64,000 bases of DNA from Globisporangium splendens. Lineage: Eukaryota; Oomycota; Peronosporomycetes; Pythiales; Pythiaceae. The DNA lies in contig VFIW01000009.1 in NCBI GenBank assembly GCA_006386115.1, positions 434,001-498,000 on the forward strand. Reading direction: 5' to 3'. Position 1 is the stretch's first letter, and every line of letters begins with the position of its first letter. The translations under genes were made by a program, and so were the position numbers. The notes under the pieces were generated by a model. The model did no database searches. It was not told the DNA's origin and worked only from the letters and a program-made list of their open reading frames with translations. Of the stretch, positions 11,503 through 22,700 are shown piece after piece.

Positions 11503-13866
11503 ATGAGCAGCAGCGCCTCCGCCTCCGCTCTGTCTCCATTAGCGCAGAGCGATCACGAGCGCAGGACAGCTGCACGCACAGACACGACCGCCTTCTGTAG
11601 TGGTGACGTTGCTGACACACAGCAGCGGCACGCGGCGCTGGTCGCGCGCGGAAAGGCGCTCCTTCAGAGCTATCGAGAGCGCCGTCTGCATGGCAAGAGC
11701 GACGAAGAGCTACGCGCGCAGTCAGTAGCAGTAAATGGCGAACCCCATGAGCACAGCGAGATGGTGAAGACGCAGCAGCTGCTGAGTACGAGCGTGTGTG
11801 AAAACAATAGCAGTGGTAGTGCGGTCAAAGAGATCGGTTCGTGGAGTGAGCTGGTGCACGTGCAGCTCCAGAACACGCTGCTTCTGGATGCGATGGAGAC
11901 GCGCGTGCAGGATCTGTTTTCGAGTTTGACGCAGGGGAAAGAAGAAGACCCGACACAGCGTGATTCACATGCCGCGTCGATCTGTGATGCACTCGCGCAG
12001 CTTGTCCAGCAAAAGCGCGTGGCCGAAGACGCGATGGTCTCGTTCACGACAGCCATGGGTCCCCCGCTGGTGCTCGACAGCGACACCGACGAAAGCGGCG
12101 AAAAGGAGCAACCTGTGTCGATGGCCGACACCGAGAAGACAAAGGCGACAGGTAGGAAGAGCCACAAGTGGATCTCACAGCAGCAGCTCCGTGACCTGGT
12201 TAACGTCAAAACTGAGGCGCTGCAGCGAGAGCTGGACGAGTCGAAGATGTTTATCGCGGATCTGAGGGCGAAAGTGCACGCGTACAAGAGCGAATCTGCG
12301 CAATCGAATGGGAGATCGCGGTCAGTTTCTGCTGATTCTGACGCTGACGATCACCCAGCAGCAGCTGGAAAGGAACAGAACAACGACGCGTATCATGAAT
12401 ATTACGTTGCGGGTGCCGAGCGCGAGATCCGGAAGCTCCAGAGTGCGCTGCTCGAGAAAGATAAGCTCTTGGTCTCATTGCGGACGTCCTTGGAGCGTGT
12501 GATGCAGGACCACGGCCGACTCGAGCAAGAGCTGAAGCGCAGTTGTGTTGCGATTGACCAGCTAAGCGCTGAACGTAGTCATATTCAGAAAACTGCCGCT
12601 GATGCAAAAGCGCTCTTGGATCGCGCGTACAGTGTGAAAGCGAGACAACTGGACCAATTGTGCAGCGACATTGATTTGCCATCACAATGGGAGCAAGTCA
12701 CGGATGCCATAAATGGCATCGCCTATTTCCAACAACGTGGCCATGCGCCGCAGCTTGAGGATCCACGGGTGCCACTCGCCGTGCGTCGGTTTAACATTGA
12801 ACGGAAGGTGCCGTCAGCTTCTCCCTCACCCAGGTCCTCAAGTGGCCAAAGTGAGACTCAAGATCGGCGGTCGTCTTCCGAGTCACGCCATGACAGCGTG
12901 GATTTGAGTGCTGCTGCGTGTGAAGACATCCCTGAGCCGCCAGATGATGGCTGCAAGCACCAGATTGACGATTTCGCGACACCATTGCCAGAAGGTTGGG
13001 AGATGCGTGCCACAGCCGCTGGCTCGGTCTTTTTCGTGAACCGACAAACAAATGTGACGACATGGAAGGATCCGCGCGAGACCCAAGGAGACGGTCAGAA
13101 CAAGGTTCCTGGGTCGCTTCGTCGTGTGAAAATTCCGTTTGCGGAGCGGAAACAAGGGCACGGTGACCATGAAAACACCGTGACGTCGTACCGCCCACCG
13201 TCGTGCGATATGCTTCCAGAAGAAGATGGCGTGCAGTACTTTGATGTTGTGTTCAAGGAACGCGGCCCGATCGGGATCCATTTCCAGGCCAATTCGCCCG
13301 ATGCTGGGGCTACAGTGCGTCGTTTGTTGCCAGGAACTGCTGCGATTAACACGGGGATCCTGCGTCCGTTCGATCGTTTGATCGCAGTGAACCACAACCC
13401 GGTCGACACGGCGTCGTTCCGGCATGTGATGATTCTCTTGCAGGGTGGGCTGCGTCCACTGACGCTGACGTTCAAGCGAGAGCTCCACCCGCAGCAACAG
13501 CAACGAGTGGCAGGACCATCGAGTACAATCGCTCAAGATGGAAGGGCACAGAGCACCAGTGTGGATGCAGATCTCGACGAAGAAGTTGTGTTGGATGCTG
13601 ACGCTGACGAGAACGAGACCCCGTACCATGGCAGCCAGCGCCGACGTTCGTCTCGCGATCTGTTGCATCGACGCCCAAGTGCTCAAGATGTTACGAACCA
13701 ACGCCAGCATCGCGAGAGCGCTTCCGCAAGAGCTGCGGCTTCGCCGTCGGCGTCCCATGATGGCGATGCTGATGGTGATTCCGTCGCCGACAAGATCATC
13801 ACGAACCTGTTTTCGTTTTTTTGGACACCGCCGGAGCCGCTCACGGGCGAAGTGCAAACAGTGTAG
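11503..13866 (+). CDS. Coiled-coil, WW and PDZ domain protein
   Basis: Single-exon gene, 787 aa, read from the ATG at 11503; the open frame begins at 11446 but has no earlier ATG. Residues about 245-390 are Glu/Lys/Gln-rich and heptad-like, probably coiled coil. A WW domain lies at about 494-526, with both signature Trp (499 and 521) and the closing Pro (524). A PDZ domain lies at about 577-664, with a GPIGIHF carboxylate-binding loop. WW domains bind Pro-rich ligands and PDZ domains bind C-termini, so an adaptor or scaffold role is inferred. The C-terminal tail is Asp/Ser-rich with a hydrophobic end. It is divergent from the unknown gene at 11208, with 294 bp between start codons. Domain calls are secure; the biological partner is unknown. 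Confidence 0.85.
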   Translation: MSSSASASALSPLAQSDHERRTAARTDTTAFCSGDVADTQQRHAALVARGKALLQSYRERRLHGKSDEELRAQSVAVNGEPHEHSEMVKTQQLLSTSVCENNSSGSAVKEIGSWSELVHVQLQNTLLLDAMETRVQDLFSSLTQGKEEDPTQRDSHAASICDALAQLVQQKRVAEDAMVSFTTAMGPPLVLDSDTDESGEKEQPVSMADTEKTKATGRKSHKWISQQQLRDLVNVKTEALQRELDESKMFIADLRAKVHAYKSESAQSNGRSRSVSADSDADDHPAAAGKEQNNDAYHEYYVAGAEREIRKLQSALLEKDKLLVSLRTSLERVMQDHGRLEQELKRSCVAIDQLSAERSHIQKTAADAKALLDRAYSVKARQLDQLCSDIDLPSQWEQVTDAINGIAYFQQRGHAPQLEDPRVPLAVRRFNIERKVPSASPSPRSSSGQSETQDRRSSSESRHDSVDLSAAACEDIPEPPDDGCKHQIDDFATPLPEGWEMRATAAGSVFFVNRQTNVTTWKDPRETQGDGQNKVPGSLRRVKIPFAERKQGHGDHENTVTSYRPPSCDMLPEEDGVQYFDVVFKERGPIGIHFQANSPDAGATVRRLLPGTAAINTGILRPFDRLIAVNHNPVDTASFRHVMILLQGGLRPLTLTFKRELHPQQQQRVAGPSSTIAQDGRAQSTSVDADLDEEVVLDADADENETPYHGSQRRRSSRDLLHRRPSAQDVTNQRQHRESASARAAASPSASHDGDADGDSVADKIITNLFSFFWTPPEPLTGEVQTV

Positions 13867-14392
13867 CTGTCGGCGTCTTTGTAACTTAACCGATGGGTGT
13901 GAGGAACTACGCGAAGACCGAGCGGCAGCAGCGTTTCTAGACATTTGTGTGTTCTCGATTGCAGAAAAAAGGAAAGCAAGCGTCGAGAAGCAGAAGAGTT
14001 GGCACCTCAAGATCTTGGTCATTTATGGAATTGGACAAGGCGCCAAGAGCAAACTGACGCTGGTATGCGAACGAAGCACACCAGAACAACGCGTACGACG
14101 TCATTCCAGGGCATACAGCGAGCTTCGCAGGAGGAGAGTAAGGAAGATCGATCATGCCCACGAAGAGAACGCGAGAGCAGTCTTTTGGCTCCATTTTCCT
14201 TGTTTGCCCAACAAAAATGGCGCCAAATCTTGTTATAAACGACACACACATTTCCTAATACCTCTTTAAGACCCATAAAGACCTCTTTAACTTTCAGCAC
14301 TGAGTACCAGATGTCGCATCTGATGCTCGCGCCAAATTGAAGGTTGGCTCTGTTTCCGAGTGCTTGCAACGCTCGCATTCCCCACAGAGCAA
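13867..14392. other. Intergenic region between the WW/PDZ and RING genes
   Basis: About 525 bp, tandem orientation. It holds the 3' flank of one gene and the promoter of the next. I recognised no gene, repeat or clear core motif. Confidence 0.5.
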
Positions 14393-17300
14393 ATGGCGGA
14401 CGACGCAGCAGCAGCAGGTGGCAATGGCACGCCGCACAGCGCCGCTGTCATCACGATCGCAAACGATGAGCTGACGTCTGAGCACCAAGCGCCAGGCGCA
14501 GCGGTGATCGACGTGGAGGCTGCGGAAGAAGGCGAGCGCAATGATGAAGATGACGATGTGATCGAGGTGATCGACGGTGGGGACACGACAGCGGCTTCGA
14601 ATGCGCAAAGCGCTGCGAATATTGCGACACCGGAACAAGCAGCAGCGCAAGGGAGAAAGGGATCTGAGGATGTGGTGCTCCTTCATGCTCGCAACGCGAA
14701 GAAACTGGAGGATGAGCTGCAGTGCGTGCTCTGCCACGACGGGCTCTTCAAGGTACACTAGCATACCTCTTTGATGCATATGACACCTTTGAGATATGAA
14801 GCGTGAGGGGAATCACTAATGGCATATCCCTTGTTGCTTTTTTGCCTTTGTACTCCTTCATGGGCGAATAGCCTGTTACAGCGACCTGCGGCCACTCATT
14901 TTGGTACGTTTTAGCTCTGTCAACATGCTACAAAAATGTACAAGAACTAGACTGACCTCTGTGCAATATTGTGTGTGTGTTTTTCAGCCGCGTGTGCCTC
15001 GTCGAGTCGTGTTTGTCGCGTGCGCTGGACGAAGTGCAGTGTCCCGTGTGCCGCGCGGACGTCATGAGCCATTTCTCGGAGAATACACCGATCGTGTTCC
15101 ACGTGAACGTGACATTATGGAACCTCATCCAGGTACGTTGCTCTTTATTGTATGTCGCAGTGGCATTGCTGTACTGAAAATTGGGAGCTTTGTCAACGCA
15201 GCTGCTCGTTCCACGCGATGGACACAAGGATTACGACCATGAAGAGCAGGAATACGCGCTCAAACTCGACCAGTTGGACGCGAAATGGAGAATCCAGAGC
15301 TTGCGCGCAGCAGCAGAGCAGTTCCACCGCGAGCGTGAGGGCACCATCCTTGGTGAGCTCAACGACGAGGAGGACGAAGGGGACGAAGAGGACGAAGATT
15401 ACGTCGAAGGGGAGGATGACGAGGGCGACGATGACGAAGACGACAGCGCTGACGACGATGTCGACATCGAGGGCGAGTGGTATCATGATGACACCGACGA
15501 AGACGCCAGACACGGTGGATCCTTTGCAAACGGTCGTCGACGACAACGGCAGCTGGAAGAACGTCGTCGCACCCTCCAGCAACGGAATCGATATCCGGAG
15601 CTCAAGGTGGAGAACATGGTCGACGGGCGTCTGCACGTGACGCGGAATGTGCTGCTGGACACGGAAGACGCCAATGAAGACGGGATCATGAGCATGCGTG
15701 TGGGACTCGCGCTTGTCGAGTTCCCGAGCGTCTTGGAGCTCTATAATGAGCACCAAGAGTGCAGTCTCGCGATTTTGAAGATGGAAGAAGACGAGGAAAT
15801 GGACACGGGGTTCCCGTTCTTCATGAGCGAAAGCGGCGACGACGACGCACTCGTGATCAGCGACTATTCCGACGAGATCACGCTCAAGGTGTTTGACGAT
15901 GGGGTACGTTGACGGATTGGTTGACTGAAAGGAGCTCTGTGTGCTGACAAGGCATCTATGGCGAATGGAGATGATTTAACTCTACGTTTTGTGTTGTAAT
16001 AGGGAAACAATGTGATGCAACGAACGCGAGCAGCTCGTCACGGCATTGTAGATTTTCCTCATCTACGCTTGGATGTGCCCGCAGGTGAGTTTGGCTGACA
16101 AGACGGATGATTGTTTGGGACATATGAGCGAATCCTCTTTGTCGTCGTTTACTTTGTGTATAGGCACGTACACTTTTCATTTCTCGGATGATTTGTATGG
16201 CACCTACCTCACCGTGAAGACTCAACTTCGGGAGCTTCACGAGACGAACGACGCTCCGCTCGACGACGGTGACGCGTATAGCAGTTACGTGCTTGACGAG
16301 TCAGCAGAGAATGACCGAAGCCGCCGTGGGCAACGACGACGACAACGGACAGAGAGCGATGAGGAAGATGCGAATCTTGAATGGGATGACCACGACTCGG
16401 AGGATTCATTTATCGTAAACGATGATGACGGTGAAGGAGAAGAGCCGACAGGTGCGTTCTCGGATGATGAAAATGAAGAAGGTGCGTGGGAGTTCCATAG
16501 CGATGACGAAGAAGCAGAAGAAGCAGAAGCCCAGCGGCGACTAAATATAAGGCGAGCACGTGCCCGTGAACGGAGGCAGAATCAGATTCACGACATGACC
16601 GGATCGGATGGATCCGACCATGAAGATCAAGATGACGAAGATCATGAAGACGACGAGAATGATCCCGAGCTCGTGAGCCAAGACACTGGCGTGCACGAGC
16701 ACCAGGTCGATGAAGACGACGACGACGACGACGACGACACAGTTCACCAACAGAATTCAAGTGCACGGAGACGGAACATTTCCAATCGTGTTGTCATCGA
16801 CAGTGATGATGATGACGGCCATGCGAAGCATGATGAGGAGCATGAGCAGAGGCACGATGACGATGACCAGGATGCACAATTGGTTGAGCACGAGGAGACC
16901 ATCACTTCAGAGAATGTTGGTGAACTCGGCGATGCAGATGAAGGACATGAAGGAAGAGAACGTAGCGAAAGTGATAGAAACGAAGAAACTAAAGAGAGTG
17001 AGGATCAACAGACGTCTTCAAGCGGCGATGCGTCGAAAGACGAAACAAGCAGGGAAGACGGGGACGCTGGGAATGATGAAACGTCGTACGTGGATGTTTC
17101 ACAACCGTCTGAACACGAGGTGACGCCGGTGCGTCCAGCAAAGAGAGCACGAGCAAGAAACGCTGTCCTGAGCGAAAACGAAGACGAGGAGGAAGAGAAG
17201 GAGGAAAAGAGAAACGACCGAAACGATTCCAAAAAGCAAAAGATCGCGCATCGAGTTCAGTTTGACGACGACGAGAACAATGATACGGACGACGATGCCA

Positions 17301-17557
17301 AGTATGAGCGAATGCATCCGTTCTTGGACGAGGAGCGAGAGGATCTCCATGAGGCACAGAACGCTGACGCCGAAGAAGAGGAAGAACAAGAGGAATATTC
17401 TGACTATGGTCAAGAAGACGACGACACAAAGGCGGGTGCGTTCAGCGAAAACGAACCGGACGATGAGGATCTATATGCGAATGGGGAAGATCCTTTTCAG
17501 GAGGACGAAGAGGAGGCTCCGTTCGATAACTCGGATGACGGTGACGGATGGGACTGA
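14393..17557 (+). CDS. RING-finger (C3HC4) protein with long acidic tail
   Basis: Six-exon model, 904 aa: 14393-14752, 14872-14903, 14988-15132, 15202-15903, 16003-16084 and 16164-17557. All introns are GT-AG and phases close. The zinc ligands are complete once exons are joined: C111, C114, C126, H128, C131, C134, C149, C152, the C3HC4 order of RING E3 ubiquitin ligases. The middle (about 180-450) is mixed. From about residue 490 the protein is dominated by Asp and Glu runs interspersed with basic patches (KRARAR, SKKQKIAHR), which suggests a nuclear or chromatin/histone-binding role by analogy. E3 activity is inferred from the RING only. The 32-nt second exon carries the central Cys/His knuckle. 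Confidence 0.85.
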
Positions 17558-18054
17558 CCCGACCATGGTCCGTCATACTCCCGATGTCCAACAAAGTCCC
17601 TTTAGCGTAATGTGGAGGCCATCATGACCCTGCAATCTAATTAAACCAGCTGGTGGTCATTGCTGTATAATCACGTTGCGTTTCTCTCGATCTTTCACAT
17701 AGCTTGTGCAACTTGAGTACGATTCGAATCAACTTTTTTTGAGATCCACTCGGTGACACAAAGTTCAAGGTGGTCGACATGCTGATTGGGGCGCACAATC
17801 ACACACGACATGATTACTATATCAAGAGGAGCACAGCCAATCAGCATCGTGCAAAGTCGTGACAAGCAGCCATTCGCGCATAAAACGGCCATGATGACGA
17901 GAACGACAACATGACAGAGACGACATGGTCTGTTTGCTTTGGCGGCGCATGATCGTTTTTAAGTCGCTAGTCCCGTTCACTTTTCCATTTGCCACGTAGC
18001 ACGCAGACACACAACTGCAAACAGTTCACACAACACTTTATAAAGGATTCAACA
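17558..18054. promoter_or_regulatory. Upstream region of the spacer pirin gene with paired CCAAT boxes
   Basis: Contains ATGCTGATTGG at 17779-17789 and its exact reverse complement at 17837-17847, i.e. two CCAAT boxes in opposite orientation about 47 bp apart. An initiator-like TTCACTTTTCCATTT lies at about 17976-17990, roughly 70 nt before the ATG. Motifs are seen directly; function is inferred. Confidence 0.5.
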
Positions 18055-18936
18055 ATGTTCACGCCTCGCGAGATCGATTTCAAGTTCATCCCGCGCGAGC
18101 AAGGCGAGGGCGTCGGCGCAACGGTTCGCAAGTCCCTCGGCTCTGCGCGCTTGCGCAACTTGGACCCGTTCCTCATGCTCGACGAGTTCGACGTCGGACT
18201 CCCTGGTGGCTTCCCAGACCACCCGCACCGCGGCTTCGAGACCGTCACGTACGTCTTGCCATCGTCCAAGGGACACATGCGCCACGAAGACTTTCTCGGC
18301 AACAAGGGCGAGCTGCGCGCCGGCGACCTCCAGTGGATGACCCCTGGCAGAGGCATCATGCACGCCGAGATGCCTGCGAGCAGAGAGAAAGCGCACGGTC
18401 TGCAGCTCTGGGTCAACTTGCCCAAGTCCAAGAAGATCATGGCGCCACGCTACCAGGAGATCAAGCGTGAGCAAGTGCCTCATGTGTTCAATGAGAGCAA
18501 GGATGTGGAAGCGATGGTGTTTGCCGGCGAGGTCTTTGGCACGAAAGGTCCGATCCAGACGGAGGTGCCCGTCACGTATATCCACTTTATTCTGCAATCA
18601 GGCGCATCACTCGAGTACCCAGTCCCAACCGGCCATAATGCATTCGTGTATGTACTTGGAGGTAGTGGCAAGTGCAGCTCTGTTGAAGTAGAGACCCACG
18701 AAGCAATCGTGCTGGAGCGAGAAGGTGATGGCGTGCTCCTCGAAGCGAACGAGTTTGAAGGTCTGGAGGTGATCATTATCTCGGGTCAACCGATCAAAGA
18801 GCCTGTAGTGCAGTACGGTCCGTTCGTGATGAACACACACGCAGAGATCCGCCAAACCTTCGAAGACTTTCACTTATCCGCAAACGGCTTTGAGAACTCG
18901 CGGACCTGGAAATCTGCTATCGGGAAACGCCACTGA
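18055..18936 (+). CDS. Pirin family protein (copy 1, in spacer)
   Basis: Pirins are bicupin Fe(II) proteins; members act as nuclear cofactors or as quercetin 2,3-dioxygenases. The 293-aa frame begins at the ATG at 18055 (MFTPREIDFKF). The metal ligands known from human pirin and E. coli YhhW are all present: His56 and His58 in DHPHRGFET, and His103 and Glu105 in GIMHAEM. The C-terminal cupin ends with the NGFEN motif shared by every intact copy here. No signal peptide, no intron. It is separated from the other pirins by the right duplication arm and the LINE block. Closest in style to the copies at 41868-42755 (VFNESKDVEA, GPIQTE). Substrate unknown. Confidence 0.93.
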   Translation: MFTPREIDFKFIPREQGEGVGATVRKSLGSARLRNLDPFLMLDEFDVGLPGGFPDHPHRGFETVTYVLPSSKGHMRHEDFLGNKGELRAGDLQWMTPGRGIMHAEMPASREKAHGLQLWVNLPKSKKIMAPRYQEIKREQVPHVFNESKDVEAMVFAGEVFGTKGPIQTEVPVTYIHFILQSGASLEYPVPTGHNAFVYVLGGSGKCSSVEVETHEAIVLEREGDGVLLEANEFEGLEVIIISGQPIKEPVVQYGPFVMNTHAEIRQTFEDFHLSANGFENSRTWKSAIGKRH

Positions 18937-19701
18937 GCATCCTTTTTAAAGAAGAAAGTCCGAGACGCACGTTTCTCTGCCTCGACATGCGATCTATCTA
19001 TAAACAGCAGCGATGAACACAATAAGACGCTTATTTAGCACTCTACTTCGTATTGATGACTGCTATTGGGTGCAGCACTCACAAAACGACATCTAAAAGA
19101 TTCAAACTTGGCGCCTGCATGACGGATATGACTCAACCTGTAATAGGCAGTTTAGACGACAGCCACGTGGTAATTTTTGTGTCGGCTTTACTTCTTGAAA
19201 CAGCTGTTTCTGCTTGTGCTGGACGCAAGCTCGCCACAAACTTGCGCTGACGCTGTTTTTTCGTCTGAGCAAGGATCGCTTGTGTGCATTTTATGTCAAC
19301 ACAATTTTTTCGTTTGTGTCCTTTTTGGAAGCCTTCCTGATACTAGTTTTGCTCCAGTCTATGTGTCTGGTGTGCGTTGTGTGAAAATAGGCGACTCAGT
19401 CGGTGCTTCACTGAATGCCTGCCGTTTGACAAATCGTCTCACTTTTTGGCTAGCGCACTTTCGTGTGCATTCTTCTCAGCTACTTGCAGTTGGTGTTGGT
19501 CTGAAGCGCTTATTACATTTTGGTGAACATAAGTCAGCCAGCACAAATACCACGTTTTCGGAGTGGGATCACTCGATGGCACAGAGGCTTCCAAAAGACA
19601 CACATGCTGTCATTTTCCCACCCATTAAACCTGCTTAACCACATATATCTAACCCGTCGATGTGAATCATTTATAACGAGTATCCTGGTGTGCTGGAAAT
19701 A
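18937..19701. other. Gene-free right part of the spacer
   Basis: About 765 bp, AT-richer than its neighbours. Open frames here (for example 19177-19638) show no recognisable protein features. It forms the upstream region of the right copy of the unknown gene, unlike anything upstream of the left copy. Confidence 0.5.
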
Positions 19702-19786
19702 CCTGTGATACAGCAAAATTGGTTACTAGAGGGAAGTTGGAGCACGAAACGACGCGCAAAAATACAATAACCGAGTTAAATACTCG

Positions 19787-22700
19787 ATGAGCGCTGCCAT
19801 GACGACGACGACGATGGAGACCGTGCGACTGGAGATGGTCGCGGCCGTGGCCGTGCAGCCGCTACAAGTGACGCAGCTGGTCCAGAGGCTCAAGGACGTA
19901 GCCGAGGACGCGCTGTGCGAGATCCAGGACCTCTCGAGCAGAAAAGCGCCGTGTGGGCATGACGCCAAGGCTCAGGGGATGATCCAGACCCAGGTCCACC
20001 TGAGCTGCGAGCCCCAGGTCGCGGCATTCCTGTGCCAACAATTTGGGTATTGATTGCAAGCTCTGAGGTCGATTTCGCTGGCAGCAATCGCGTGATGTCT
20101 CGTTTACTTGTGTTGGATGTGCAGGTCGCAGTGTCGGCATGCAGTTGGCGGTGAGCTCATGCACGTGCGATGCCGACGAGCACCCCAAAGTACAACCGCC
20201 TTTGCCAATGCCTGCTTGGCTATGGGAGCCTTGTGTTGACGTTTAATTCCTTTCCTTTCCCAGTAACAAGCACATCGTGCAAATTCAAAATGGAACTCGC
20301 GAATGCAACTCATCGTGATGCCACCTACAAGATCACACACATCGTCAAGAGTACGAGTCCTCATGTGTATCTGGCGCTTTTCATAAGTCTCTCTCACACA
20401 CAAGCTGTCGTCGCGCTGCCTCTGGTGGTTTCTTACAAATGCTGCAGTGGGTTCCAAAGACCCCGTCCGACCGCTTACGTTACCGATCGAGAAAGTGATC
20501 TCGCTGATCGAGCTTCTCGGCGATCGCGTCGTGGACGCACGCGACGCGTACGAGCGCTATGCAGACGAAGACGCAGGGACAACACACAGAATGGCGCTAC
20601 TCGGGCTAGTCAATGCGCTCGAGCAACTGTGGTACGTGGATTTAAAGCAGGAATTGCACAGCAACAGCTTGTCCTGGATTAGCAGCAGCCACTGATTCTA
20701 GAGATGCATTTACTGTCGAGACAGCACCAAGGAGTGGAACGTCAACCAACAGCAGCGAAAGGAGGAGCGTCGTGCTGCAAAGGATGCTTCGCCTGGTTTA
20801 ATGCCGCTTGACGGGTCGACCGCGGTCAGCAACCTTCGTCACTTGCTCTCAAGGATGATCGCAACCAACAGCGTCGCCGCCGGTGCCTTGCCAGCGAGCA
20901 CGACGGCGCCGTTTCTCTCGTATACCGATTTCTTGGCATGCTACGTTGCCTTTCTCAATCTGCTCCATGCGTCCAAGAGGACGTGAATGGGGAGGATCCA
21001 AAAGCTGAGAATCAGATCTAGCCAAATGACACTCCTATTTATGCCTTGGCGATCTGCTTTCCGCCGTTTTCCATTTCTTGCAATAGAAGACAGAGAAGTC
21101 TAAATTTGAGTGCCGTGAGAGACAAACAGCTCAGCGCTGTGCTTGGTCGAGATCGCTTGAACCTCAACTCTGTGGACCCCACTCCACACTATCAGGACGA
21201 GCTTGTTTCTGCTACGATGGCAAACGTGTACGGAGGCAGTGGTCTCGACCCTGCTCTTGAGCACATGGAGATGCTCGCAGCGACGCCAAAGACCAAGAAA
21301 AAGAGTCGTCAACGACGAGACACCGAGGCAGATCTTGAAGGCGTCCTACTCACTCCAAGTAGCAACGAGAAAGAGGGTCGCGGTTCGTCTCAAATGGAGC
21401 GCGACGACACCAGCGAGCCGCATGGCATCGTCTCTTGGCATTCAACTAATCGCAGTTCTCGCCATCATCATCATCATCCACAAACTCGAGCGGCAGATCA
21501 GCAGCCGATATCACGCAGTCGATCTGTAGCTCGGGCTACTGGTAGCGCGACTAGCAGTACCAGCAGCAGTACCAGCAGCCTTTACCGTCGACAGTCGATA
21601 ACATCTAAGCGCGATCCGACGCCAGCCTACAATCCGGAACTCGCCGCGACGGCATCGGTGGCTCGACAAAGTCTCACGTCGTCGGCCTCTGCGATCCGGC
21701 CTTCAAAGCACGCTCAGCTTGAACGCAATCGCCTCCTGTCTCGTGCCCACGTCGAGCGCCGTGAAAATCTCGAGCGGTCCAGTAATGACAACAGCGACGC
21801 CAATCACAACAACAACAACGAAGACGCGGGTCACGACGGCAAAGCGTCAAGTCATGAGCGTCCAGAGATTCTCTCCAGGTCGAAGCACATCGATGATTGG
21901 TTGTATGAGGACGCGACAGGTGCAACGACGCACCCCAAGCCGTCTGGAATGCTCCCATCTTGAGCGCGACGCTATCGTAGTGTCCCAGGTGGATCGACCA
22001 ACGGCGATCCTTTAGAAGACGTACCGCATCACAGGGCAGCACTTGATTCAGCGGTCGGCTCGCCTCCAGCACCGTTCGATCGCCCCCCGTCTCGTCAGCG
22101 GCACGCGTTCCCAACACACTTGATCGACAACAACGGATTTCTGGCACCAACGCCCGGAAACGCCAGCAACAACACTCGACTTGCTCGAGAGAAAAGCGTG
22201 CACAGTGCTGGCGCAACCTCACCGTCGGTTGACACGACAGAGCGGCCGCCGTCACGATACATGACGAAGGCAAAGCGCTGTCCTGCTGGTGCATCTTCCT
22301 CCGGTGAGAGTGCGGCTCTCCACGATGCTTCTCCGATAGCTCGCTCTGGTTCAGACAGCCGGGATTCCAGTCGCTTGCTGTCTCGCCGATGCGTGGAGAG
22401 CGTGTATTCCCTCAACCAGGTGAGCCATGACCCGAAAACGGACGGCTTTGCTGACGTGGACGAGAGCGTGCCTCCACCTTTCCGCATCGAGATCACGACC
22501 AACGCCAGCCCTGGGTCTACTCTGCCGGCACATCGCACTTCGCCAGTTTATTTCTCATCCACCGGATCACAGGATTGTTCGCATCATCGACGAACCAGCC
22601 TGCAGTCGAGACGATGGTCTTCGTTCAGTAACCAGGAGCAGCTTCAGCAAATGGCGGTGCAGAGTGGAGACCACCGAACGCACAGTTCATCAGGCAGTGC

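Larger units (their letters stand above)
11294..19701. other. Single-copy spacer between the inverted arms
   Basis: These 8,408 bp are not repeated in the window. They contain three plus-strand genes (WW/PDZ protein, RING protein, pirin). Inversion through recombination between the arms would flip exactly this block. Confidence 0.9.

Noticed and set aside
12883..14022. 379-aa minus-strand open frame
   Set aside because: Antisense to the WW/PDZ gene, Arg/Ser-rich and without domains. It is a shadow of the real coding strand.
16400..17550. GA-rich repetitive DNA in the RING gene as a microsatellite or mobile element
   Set aside because: It is explained by Asp/Glu codons in an intact reading frame with mixed third positions.
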